Made by a program: the position numbers and the translations under genes. Positions 1 through 6,282 of a stretch of DNA of 7,179 bases are shown piece after piece (position 1 is the stretch's first letter; every line of letters begins with the position of its first letter). The DNA comes from Bacteroidales bacterium UBA3844. GTDB lineage: Bacteria; Bacteroidota; Bacteroidia; Bacteroidales; Paludibacteraceae. The stretch spans positions 8,765 through 15,943 of the forward strand of contig DGHQ01000050.1 in the NCBI GenBank assembly GCA_002392915.1. The letters run 5' to 3'. Below the pieces are notes generated by a model. It worked only from the letters and a program-made list of their open reading frames with translations. It did not search any database and had not been told where the DNA came from.

Positions 1-3000
1 CCGTGACGTCCGGCCATCTTGTCTCCTACACGAATCTTACGCTTCTTAGCAATGTAAACCTTCACCAACTGCATGATGCCGTTTGGAAGTTCATCACCGA
101 TATTGATTGCAAACTTGTCTCTCTTAACACCAGCCTCAAGTTCCTTGTGTTGAGCCAAGTAGTTAGAGATCAGCTTGCTGATCATTCTGTTTGTCTTCTC
201 ATCCTCTGTCCAATCGTTCCAGTGGATAGAATTGTAGTCGATGCTGTTGAATAGTTTGTTTGTGAAGACGTCGCCCTTACCGATAACCTCGATATCCATA
301 CAATCCTTAACACCCTTAGATGTCTTACCTTTTGTAAGGACAAGAAGTTTGTCTACCAAAACCTTCTTCAACTCAGCTGCTGCCTGTTCGAATTTAGCGT
401 CAACTGCCTCCAAAAGTTCCTTGTCAGACTGTCTTGACTTACGGTTCTTAATAGCACGAGCGAATGTTCTCTTGCCGATAACGACACCGTGAAGCGACGG
501 AGTAGCCTTCAAAGAAGCATCCTTAACATCCCCAGCCTTGTCTCCAAAGATTGCACGAAGCAATTTCTCTTCTGGAGAAGGATCCGACTCACCCTTAGGA
601 GTAATCTTACCAATGATGATATCACCTGGTTCTACAGGAGCACCGATACGGATGACACCGTTCTCATCAAGATTACGAGTAGCCTCTTCGCTGACGTTAG
701 GGATATCAGCAGTCAACTCCTCCATACCACGTTTTGTCTCACGAACCTCAAGTGTATCCTCCTCAACGTGAACTGATGTAAACATATCCCATTTCACAAC
801 CTTCTCGTTGATAACGATAGCATCCTCATAGTTGTAACCCTTCCAAGGCATGAACGCAACTAGCAAGTTCTTACCGATTGCAAGCTCACCGTTATCAGTA
901 GAGTATCCCTGTGTAAGGATCTGTCCCTTAGTGACACGATCGCCACGGCTTACTAGCGGACGCAAGTCAATTGTAGTATTTTGGTTAGTTCTTCTGAACT
1001 TAGGCAATTTATATTCTTTAACCGCAGAGACGAAGCTTGTGAACTCCTCTTCTTCTGAACGGTCGTACTTAATCTTAATAACAGAAGCGTCTACATATTC
1101 AACGACACCATCACCCTCAGCGGCGATCTGAGTACGTGAATCTCTAGCAAGCTGTGCCTCGATACCAGTTCCCACGATAGGAGACTCAGTAGTCAACAAT
1201 GGAACAGCCTGGCGCATCATGTTAGATCCCATCAACGCACGGTTGGCGTCATCATGCTCGATAAATGGAATCAAAGACGCTGCGATAGACGCGATCTGGT
1301 TTGGAGCGATATCCATCAGCTCAAGCTCAGTTGGATCCACGACTGGGAAATCTCCCTGACGACGAGCCTTAACCTTGTCTGTCAAGAAATTACCATTCTC
1401 GTCGATTTGAGCATTACCCTGACCGATGATCTTTCCTTCCTCTTCCTCAGCTGTCATGTACTCGATACCAGTCTCTGACATATCAGCAATACCGTTGTTA
1501 ATCTTACGGTAAGGAGTAGCGATAAATCCAAGGTCATTGATCTTAGCATGTACACACAAAGAAGAAATCAAACCGATGTTTGGACCTTCCGGAGTCTCGA
1601 TAGGACATAGACGACCATAGTGAGTATAGTGAACGTCACGCACCTCAAATCCGGCTCTATCACGAGACAAACCACCAGGACCAAGGGCTGACAGACGACG
1701 CTTATGAGTGATCTCAGCCAATGGGTTAGTTTGATCCATAAACTGAGAAAGTGCGTTTGTTCCAAAGAAGCTATTGATTACCGAAGTGATAGTCTTAGCA
1801 TTGATCAAGTCAATTGGAGTAAACACCTCATTATCGCGAACGTTCATTCTCTCACGGATTGTACGAGCCATACGAGCAAGACCTACACCGAACTGGTTGT
1901 AAAGTTGCTCACCTACGGTACGCACACGTCTGTTGCTCAAGTGGTCGATATCATCAACCTCAGCCTTAGAGTTGATAAGCTCGATTAGATACTTGATGAT
2001 CTCAATGATATCTTCCTTAGTCAACACCTTAATTGTAGGGTCGATAGAAAGGTCAAGCTTCTTGTTGATTCTGTAACGACCCACATCACCCAAATCATAT
2101 CTCTTTTCAGAGAAGAACAAGTTCTGGATGATTTCGCGAGCAGCGGCGTCATCAGCAGGCTCAGCGTTACGCAACTGACGATATATATAATTGACAGCTT
2201 CCTTCTCCGAGTTAGTGTCATCCTTCTGCAAAGTGTTGAAGATGATGCTATAGTCGGAAGAAGAAACGTCCTCCTTATGCAATAGGATAGTAGAAGCTCC
2301 TGATTCAAGGATAGCGTCGATGTTCTCCTCCTCAAGGATAGTCTCACGCTCGATAAGGACCTTGTTTCTCTCTACAGAGATAACCTCACCAGTATCCTCA
2401 TCTACGAAATCCTCTGTCCATGCCTTCAAGACACGAGCAGCAAGCTTTCTACCGATATATTTGTTAATAGTCTTAGCCTTTACTTCAACCTCTTCAGCAA
2501 GCCCGAAAATTTCAAGAATATCCTTATCGCTTTCGAAACCGATTGCACGCAACAATGTAGTCACAGGCAATTTCTTCTTACGGTCGATGTAGGCATACAT
2601 TACATTATTGATGTCTGTTGCAAACTCAATCCAAGAACCCTTGAAAGGAATGATACGAGCAGAATACAACTTAGTACCATTAGCATGCATGCTCTGACCG
2701 AAGAATACACCTGGAGATCTGTGCAACTGAGACACTACAACGCGCTCAGCACCATTGATAACGAAAGTGCCTTTCTCCGTCATGTACGGAATATTTCCAA
2801 GATAAACATCTTGAATAATAGTCTCAAAATCTTCGTGCTCAGGGTCAGTACAATACAATTTCAATTTAGCCTTCAAAGGCACATTGTATGTTAGACCACG
2901 CTCAATACATTCGTCAATACTATATTTGCATGGATCGATGTAGTAATCCAAAAACTCTAATACGAAGTTATTTCGAGTGTCTGCAATAGGGAAATTCTCA

Positions 3001-3164
3001 GAGAAAACTTTATACATTCCCTCATTCTTTCTCTGCTCAGGTGGAGTATCAATCTGGAAAAACTCCCTGAAGGATTTCAACTGAACCTCAAGGAAATCAG
3101 GATATTCCATCTGGTTTTTAACAGATGCGAAACTTACCCTCTTATTATTTAACTGTTGAGACAT
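1..3164 (-). CDS. rpoB: RNA polymerase beta subunit, 3'-truncated by the window edge
   Basis: This is the beta subunit of the core RNA polymerase, which forms half of the active-site cleft and the rifampicin pocket. The start codon is ATG at 3164-3162, giving MSQQLNNKRVSFASV. From there 1054 codons read without a stop to the left edge. Landmarks seen: RSPGVFF at residues 149-155; the rifampicin cluster LSQFMDQTNPLAEITHKRRL at about 472-491; GPNIGLI downstream of it; PEEKLLRAIFGDKAGDVKD at about 860-880; GYNYEDAI with E780/D781 (E. coli E813/D814); and GDKMAGRH ending at 1054, with K1049 matching E. coli K1065. The window stops just before the usual GNKGV. Bacteroidota RpoB is near 1270 residues, so roughly 215 are missing. 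The rifampicin-contact residues are the sensitive type. A charged segment at about 895-1017 corresponds to the lineage-variable insertion that E. coli also carries in this part of beta. It follows rplL after a hairpin-bearing spacer, and rpoC is expected next, outside the window. Confidence 0.98.
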   Translation of the reverse strand, partial: MSQQLNNKRVSFASVKNQMEYPDFLEVQLKSFREFFQIDTPPEQRKNEGMYKVFSENFPIADTRNNFVLEFLDYYIDPCKYSIDECIERGLTYNVPLKAKLKLYCTDPEHEDFETIIQDVYLGNIPYMTEKGTFVINGAERVVVSQLHRSPGVFFGQSMHANGTKLYSARIIPFKGSWIEFATDINNVMYAYIDRKKKLPVTTLLRAIGFESDKDILEIFGLAEEVEVKAKTINKYIGRKLAARVLKAWTEDFVDEDTGEVISVERNKVLIERETILEEENIDAILESGASTILLHKEDVSSSDYSIIFNTLQKDDTNSEKEAVNYIYRQLRNAEPADDAAAREIIQNLFFSEKRYDLGDVGRYRINKKLDLSIDPTIKVLTKEDIIEIIKYLIELINSKAEVDDIDHLSNRRVRTVGEQLYNQFGVGLARMARTIRERMNVRDNEVFTPIDLINAKTITSVINSFFGTNALSQFMDQTNPLAEITHKRRLSALGPGGLSRDRAGFEVRDVHYTHYGRLCPIETPEGPNIGLISSLCVHAKINDLGFIATPYRKINNGIADMSETGIEYMTAEEEEGKIIGQGNAQIDENGNFLTDKVKARRQGDFPVVDPTELELMDIAPNQIASIAASLIPFIEHDDANRALMGSNMMRQAVPLLTTESPIVGTGIEAQLARDSRTQIAAEGDGVVEYVDASVIKIKYDRSEEEEFTSFVSAVKEYKLPKFRRTNQNTTIDLRPLVSRGDRVTKGQILTQGYSTDNGELAIGKNLLVAFMPWKGYNYEDAIVINEKVVKWDMFTSVHVEEDTLEVRETKRGMEELTADIPNVSEEATRNLDENGVIRIGAPVEPGDIIIGKITPKGESDPSPEEKLLRAIFGDKAGDVKDASLKATPSLHGVVIGKRTFARAIKNRKSRQSDKELLEAVDAKFEQAAAELKKVLVDKLLVLTKGKTSKGVKDCMDIEVIGKGDVFTNKLFNSIDYNSIHWNDWTEDEKTNRMISKLISNYLAQHKELEAGVKRDKFAINIGDELPNGIMQLVKVYIAKKRKIRVGDKMAGRH

Positions 3165-3202
3165 TTTGCTGATGTTTTAATGAAGTAAAATTGTTAAGAC
3201 AC

Positions 3203-3239
3203 AAAAAAGTTTAGAACCACACCTTCGTGGTTCTAAACT
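3203..3239 (-). terminator. Terminator-like hairpin with U tract between rplL and rpoB (probable attenuator)
   Basis: On the minus strand, a perfect 13-bp stem pairs 3239-3227 with 3220-3208 (arm AGTTTAGAACCAC as written on the plus strand) around a 6-base loop at 3226-3221. The 3' arm runs directly into six T residues at 3208-3203, the first of which belongs to the stem. This is the textbook form of a Rho-independent terminator. It begins 22 bases after the rplL stop and ends 38 bases before the rpoB start. Five of the 13 pairs are G-C, so it may be only partly efficient. Because rpoB has no obvious promoter of its own in the short remaining spacer, I infer an attenuator that lowers rpoB output relative to rplJL, similar in role to the partial terminator known between rplL and rpoB in E. 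coli. Confidence 0.85.
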
Positions 3240-3261
3240 ATAAACCTGAAATCAGGCGATA

Positions 3262-3636
3262 TTACTTAAGCTCAACTTCAGCACCAGCCTCTTCTAGAGT
3301 CTTCTTCAATGACTCAGCCTCGTCCTTAGCAACACCTTCCTTAACTGTAGCTGGAGCACCGTCTACGATCTCCTTAGCCTCCTTAAGACCAAGACCGCAA
3401 GACTCCTTAACAGCCTTTACAACCTGAAGCTTGTTAGCGCCTGCTGACTTCAAAACTACGTCGAAAGAAGTCTTCTCCTCAGCTGCTGCGCCTGCTGCTG
3501 CAGGACCTGCTGCTACTGCTACTGCAGCTGCAGCTGGCTCGATACCGTACTCGTTCTTCAAGATCTCAGCCAACTCGTTTACTTCCTTAACTGACAAGTT
3601 AACCAACTGTTCTGCAAATGCTTTCAAATCTGCCAT
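3262..3636 (-). CDS. rplL: 50S ribosomal protein L7/L12
   Basis: This is the flexible stalk protein of the large subunit, present as several dimers bound to L10, which recruits translation GTPases such as EF-Tu and EF-G. The 124 residues match the usual family length. Residues 1-33 form the N-terminal dimerisation and L10-binding helices. Residues 34-53 form an Ala/Gly/Pro hinge (PAAAAVAVAAGPAAAGAAA). Residues 54-124 form the globular C-terminal domain, with the conserved KLQVVKAVKE and GLGLKEAKEIVDGAP stretches that contact the factors. The ATG at 3636-3634 is well placed: MADLKAFAEQLVNLSV is the normal N-terminus. It lies 36 bases after rplJ with an A-rich leader, and a terminator-like hairpin follows its stop. 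Confidence 0.99.
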   Translation of the reverse strand: MADLKAFAEQLVNLSVKEVNELAEILKNEYGIEPAAAAVAVAAGPAAAGAAAEEKTSFDVVLKSAGANKLQVVKAVKESCGLGLKEAKEIVDGAPATVKEGVAKDEAESLKKTLEEAGAEVELK

Positions 3637-3655
3637 TTTATTTCTTTTTTTTAGA
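3637..3655 (-). promoter_or_regulatory. A-rich translation-initiation region of rplL
   Basis: The 19 bases before the rplL ATG read TCTAAAAAAAAGAAATAAA on the minus strand. They contain an A8 run (3652-3645) and no AGGAGG-like site. Bacteroidota generally initiate without Shine-Dalgarno pairing and favour A-rich upstream sequence. This is the most A-rich leader in the window, and L12 is the ribosomal protein needed in several copies per ribosome. That this leader raises rplL translation is inference. Confidence 0.5.
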
Positions 3656-3672
3656 TTGTTTGAATTAAAAAA

Positions 3673-4191
3673 TTATTTCTCTGCAAGAGTCTTAAGTACT
3701 CCATGCAAAATGTTTGCACCTGACTGCAAAGAAGAAATAACATTCTTCGCAGGAGATTGCAACAAAGCGATAACGTCGCCAATGAGTTCGTTCTTGCTCT
3801 TGATGCTTACCAATGCCTCTAGCTGATCAGCTCCGTAGAAGCTCTCCTCTACATAAGCAGCCTTCAATACAGGCTTCTTCAAAGGATTGTTAGCTGAGAA
3901 ACTCTTAATCAACTTTGCTGGTGCATTACCAGTGTTAGTAAACATAATAGCAGATGATCCCTTTAGAGATGGATACAACTGAGAGAAATCAGCGTCCTTC
4001 TGATCAAGAGCCTTCTTCATCAATGTGTTCTTCACAACCATCAACTTGATCTGCTGCTCAAAACATGCACGACGAAGTGCACTTGTCTGCTCTGCATTAA
4101 GATCTGACGCATCGGCAACATAAAAGTGACTATACTCAGATAGAGTATTAGACAACTGCTCAATTACAGCTACTTTATCTTCCTTTTTCAT
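3673..4191 (-). CDS. rplJ: 50S ribosomal protein L10
   Basis: L10 anchors the L7/L12 dimers to 23S rRNA at the stalk base, next to L11. The protein has 172 residues, typical for the family. Residues 1 to about 135 form the rRNA-binding domain, with the conserved VVKNTLMKKAL stretch near 52-62 (VVRNTL in E. coli) and LKGSSAIMF near 76-84. The C-terminal part from about 144 (LQSPAKNVISSLQSGANI) is the helix that carries the L12 dimers. The ATG at 4191-4189 is supported by the typical start MKKEDKVAVIEQL. It lies only 14 bases after rplA, so there is no room for the long regulated leader that precedes rplJ in E. coli. Confidence 0.99.
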   Translation of the reverse strand: MKKEDKVAVIEQLSNTLSEYSHFYVADASDLNAEQTSALRRACFEQQIKLMVVKNTLMKKALDQKDADFSQLYPSLKGSSAIMFTNTGNAPAKLIKSFSANNPLKKPVLKAAYVEESFYGADQLEALVSIKSKNELIGDVIALLQSPAKNVISSLQSGANILHGVLKTLAEK

Positions 4192-4205
4192 GTCTGATCT
4201 TAATA

Positions 4206-4904
4206 TTAAATTTCTTCAATTGACTTAGGATCAATCTTGATTCCCTGACTCATTGTGCTTGAAAGATAGATGCTCTTCACGTAAGTTCCCTTAGCTGAAG
4301 ATGGCTTCAACTTCATGATTGTTGCCATGAACTCCTTAGCATTTCCGAAGATCTGATCTGGAGTGAAAGAAACCTTACCGATTGAAGTGTGGACGATACC
4401 AAACTTATCAACCTTGAAATCGATCTTTCCTTGCTTTACTTCCTTAACTGCTTTTGCTACATCATTAGTAACTGTACCACTCTTTGGATTTGGCATCAAA
4501 CCACGAGGTCCTAGCACACGTCCTAGAGCACCAATTTTACCCATGATTGAAGGCATAGTAATCATAACATCGAAGTCTGTCCAACCACCTTTGATCTTCT
4601 CGATGAACTCGTCAAGACCAACGTAATCAGCACCAGCCTCTTTTGCTGCAGCTTCAACATCTGAAGTACACAATACAAGTACTCTTGTCTGCTTACCTGT
4701 TCCGTTTGGCAATGACACAACGCCTCTAACCATCTGGTTAGCCTTACGAGGGTCAACTCCTAGACGGACATCGATATCAACTGAAGCATCAAACTTAGTT
4801 GTTGTGATTTCCTTTACTAAAGCAGAAGCCTCTTTTAGAGAGTAAGATTTTCCTTCTTCAATCTTCTCTGCAGCTAACTTTTGATTCTTTGTAAGTTTAC
4901 TCAT
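4206..4904 (-). CDS. rplA: 50S ribosomal protein L1
   Basis: L1 forms the mobile stalk on the E-site side of the large subunit and helps release deacylated tRNA. In several bacteria it also represses its own mRNA. The 232 residues match the family. The hallmark motif runs from IMGKIGALGRVLGPRGLMPN at residues 120-139 into PKSGTV. Other conserved stretches are FDASVDIDVRLGVDPRKANQ (38-57), LPNGTGK (65-71) and the C-terminal GTYVKSIYLSSTMS (206-219). The start MSKLTKNQKLAAE at 4904 is the normal N-terminus and lies 11 bases after the rplK stop, which suggests coupled translation. Confidence 0.99.
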   Translation of the reverse strand: MSKLTKNQKLAAEKIEEGKSYSLKEASALVKEITTTKFDASVDIDVRLGVDPRKANQMVRGVVSLPNGTGKQTRVLVLCTSDVEAAAKEAGADYVGLDEFIEKIKGGWTDFDVMITMPSIMGKIGALGRVLGPRGLMPNPKSGTVTNDVAKAVKEVKQGKIDFKVDKFGIVHTSIGKVSFTPDQIFGNAKEFMATIMKLKPSSAKGTYVKSIYLSSTMSQGIKIDPKSIEEI

Positions 4905-4915
4905 TTGATAGAAGA

Positions 4916-5359
4916 TTAATTATTACCGGGAAAATCTCCCTTTACTGAAATACCCATACTTCTAGCTGTACCAGCAACCATAGACATAGCCGACTCCACA
5001 GTAAAACAATTCAAATCCTTCATCTTGTCTTCTGCGATAACCTTCACCTGATCCCAAGTGATCTCAGCTATCTTCTTTCTGTTTGGCTCAGCAGATCCAC
5101 TCTTTTGCTTAGTCAACTCCTTCAACTGTATTGCTACTGGAGGAGTCTTGATTACAAAATCAAAAGACTTATCAGCATAGTAAGTGATGACAACAGGTAA
5201 AACCTTTCCAGCTTTATCCTGAGTTCTAGCATTAAACTGCTTACAGAAATCCATAATGTTAATACCCTTAGAACCTAGAGCAGGTCCTACTGGTGGTGAT
5301 GGATTAGCCGCGCCACCCTTAATCTGCAATTTGATAAGTCCAGCAACTTCTTTAGCCAT
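4916..5359 (-). CDS. rplK: 50S ribosomal protein L11
   Basis: L11 binds the GTPase-associated region of 23S rRNA at the stalk base, where thiostrepton-type antibiotics and, in many bacteria, the stringent-response enzyme RelA act. The 147 residues match the family. The N-terminal domain carries the proline-rich PSPPVGPALG at residues 20-29, including the P22/P23 pair associated with thiostrepton binding. The C-terminal rRNA-binding domain ends with ARSMGISVKG near 132-141. The ATG at 5359-5357 gives MAKEVAGLIKLQIKGG, the expected start. It follows nusG by 38 A/T-rich bases containing a short 12-base palindrome but no convincing GC-containing hairpin. Confidence 0.99.
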   Translation of the reverse strand: MAKEVAGLIKLQIKGGAANPSPPVGPALGSKGINIMDFCKQFNARTQDKAGKVLPVVITYYADKSFDFVIKTPPVAIQLKELTKQKSGSAEPNRKKIAEITWDQVKVIAEDKMKDLNCFTVESAMSMVAGTARSMGISVKGDFPGNN

Positions 5360-5397
5360 TGTTTTTTAATTATAATTAGTTAAGAACAATCACAAGA

Positions 5398-5943
5398 TTA
5401 TTCTTTTTCAACTTGTGAAAAGTCAAGTTCCAACGGAGTCTTACGTCCGAAGATCTTAACCATTACTTTAAGTTTCTGCCTTTCTGCATTCACCTCTTCG
5501 ATGGTACCGCTAAAACCAGTAAAAGGACCATCATTCACCTTAACACTCTCTCCTATGATAAAGTCGTAAGACGCTTCATTGCAGAAATCTGGAACCTCTT
5601 CCATCTTAGATAGAATTCTGTTCACTTCATTCTGACGTAGAGAAACGTACTCATCTCTTTTCTTAGGATTATCAGTCAAGAAACCGATAACATTAGGAGT
5701 GTTGCTAAGTGTATGAGGCACCTCACCAACCAAAGCAGCTTCTACAAGAACATATCCAGGAAGATACATTCTCTCAATTATCTTCTTCTTCGCTCCCATT
5801 ACCTTCTCAGTTGGAACCACAACCTGTGAAACATATTTTCCAAGATTAGTGTTCTTGATCTCTTTTTCAAGATAATCGCGTACAGACTTTTCTTTTCCAC
5901 TAATGGCACGCAAAACGTACCACTTCTTTTCAATTTCAGCCAT
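5398..5943 (-). CDS. nusG: Transcription elongation factor NusG
   Basis: NusG binds the clamp of RNA polymerase through its N-terminal domain and links it to ribosomal protein S10 or Rho through its C-terminal KOW domain. The protein has 181 residues, the same length as E. coli NusG. The NGN domain spans about residues 5-117, with WYVLRAISGKEKSV near the start and LPGYVLV at 61-67. The KOW domain spans about 130-181 (GESVKVNDGPFTGFSGTIEE, then KIFGRKTPLELDFSQVEK). F165, the residue known in E. coli to contact S10/Rho, is conserved in IFGR. Location and sequence identify the housekeeping protein rather than the UpxY-type capsule antiterminator paralogues of Bacteroides. It starts 23 bases after secE. 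Confidence 0.99.
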   Translation of the reverse strand: MAEIEKKWYVLRAISGKEKSVRDYLEKEIKNTNLGKYVSQVVVPTEKVMGAKKKIIERMYLPGYVLVEAALVGEVPHTLSNTPNVIGFLTDNPKKRDEYVSLRQNEVNRILSKMEEVPDFCNEASYDFIIGESVKVNDGPFTGFSGTIEEVNAERQKLKVMVKIFGRKTPLELDFSQVEKE

Positions 5944-5966
5944 GGTATAACTTATAAAGATAACGA

Positions 5967-6155
5967 TTACAGAAGATTATAGATAAAACTCATCGCTTTG
6001 TCGAAGCAAAAATCCATTACCCAAACAACCCCTGCTATCAATAGGGAAGCAACTAAAACAACTACTGCGCTAGAGGTCACTTCGGACAAAGTGGGCCACG
6101 AAACTTTATTAACAAGCTCGTCTTTAGATTCTTCAAGATAATTTACTAATTTCAT
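5967..6155 (-). CDS. secE: Preprotein translocase subunit SecE (short form)
   Basis: SecE is an essential small subunit of the SecYEG translocon in the inner membrane, where it clamps the two halves of SecY. The chosen ATG at 6155-6153 gives 62 residues beginning MKLVNYLEESKDELVNKVSW. That is the usual size for single-span bacterial SecE proteins. The amphipathic helix and conserved KVSWPT motif lie at residues 17-22, followed by one membrane segment at about 29-47. A longer reading to a GTG at 6200 is open but would run into the tRNA-Trp gene, so it is rejected. The spacer to the tRNA is 15 bases, so the gene must be transcribed together with the tRNA or read through from tuf. Confidence 0.96.
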   Translation of the reverse strand: MKLVNYLEESKDELVNKVSWPTLSEVTSSAVVVLVASLLIAGVVWVMDFCFDKAMSFIYNLL

Positions 6156-6170
6156 CTTAATCTCTTTTAG

Positions 6171-6243
6171 CACGGAATGAGAGGCTCGAACTCCCGACAC
6201 CTGGTTTTGGAGACCAGTGCTCTACCAACTGAGCTAATTCCGT
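6171..6243 (-). tRNA. tRNA-Trp, anticodon CCA
   Basis: The 73 bases fold as a complete tRNA. The acceptor stem ACGGAAT/ATTCCGT has 7 perfect pairs. The D arm is GCTC-AGTTGGTA-GAGC. The anticodon arm is CTGGT-CTCCAAA-ACCAG, with anticodon CCA at 6210-6208. The variable loop is GTGTC, and the T arm GGGAG-TTCGAGC-CTCTC has one G-U pair. The A1-U72 pair and discriminator G73 are known recognition elements for bacterial tryptophanyl-tRNA synthetase, and the A36-A37-A38 run fits MiaA-type modification. The next bases are CTA, so the CCA end is not encoded and must be added by nucleotidyltransferase. It sits between tuf and secE and is probably cut out of a shared transcript. Confidence 0.98.
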
Positions 6244-6247
6244 ATAT

Positions 6248-6277
6248 TTAGTTCCCTTGCCGAAGCAAGAGAACTAA
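6248..6277 (-). ncRNA. C(UUCG)G-capped hairpin after tuf, next to tRNA-Trp
   Basis: On the minus strand, 6277-6265 pairs with 6260-6248 in a continuous 13-bp stem with one U-G wobble. It is capped by the very stable UUCG tetraloop closed by C-G (6264-6261). The stem starts 5 bases after the tuf stop and ends 4 bases (AUAU) before the tRNA 5' end. No U tract follows, so it is not a classic intrinsic terminator. I infer a 3'-end stabiliser or processing element for tuf mRNA. If RNase P cleaves at the tRNA 5' end, tuf mRNA would be left with this hairpin at its 3' end. Confidence 0.8.
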
Positions 6278-6282
6278 TTTTA

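Noticed and set aside
1..3164. Many short open frames on both strands within rpoB
   Set aside because: One frame is continuously open for 1054 codons and matches RpoB throughout. The others are shadow frames.
3245..3256. Small inverted repeat CCTGAAATCAGG just after rplL
   Set aside because: It allows only 4-5 pairs with a tiny loop, too weak beside the adjacent 13-bp hairpin.
3431..3826. Plus-strand open frame of 131 codons opposite rplL and rplJ
   Set aside because: It is antisense to two certain ribosomal genes. Its poly-Ala/Pro content is just the reverse reading of the L12 hinge, and it has no family resemblance.
5367..5378. 12-base palindrome TAATTATAATTA between nusG and rplK
   Set aside because: It is made only of A and T in an A/T-rich spacer, cannot form a stable hairpin, and palindromes of this kind arise readily by chance.
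6156..6200. N-terminal extension of SecE from a GTG at 6200 (15 extra residues)
   Set aside because: It would start inside the tRNA-Trp gene and its first residues are translated tRNA. The ATG at 6155 gives the normal SecE size and N-terminus.
6248..6281. Plus-strand terminator reading of the tuf-tRNA hairpin, followed by TTTT
   Set aside because: No plus-strand gene exists here, and on that strand the wobble pair becomes a C-A mismatch.
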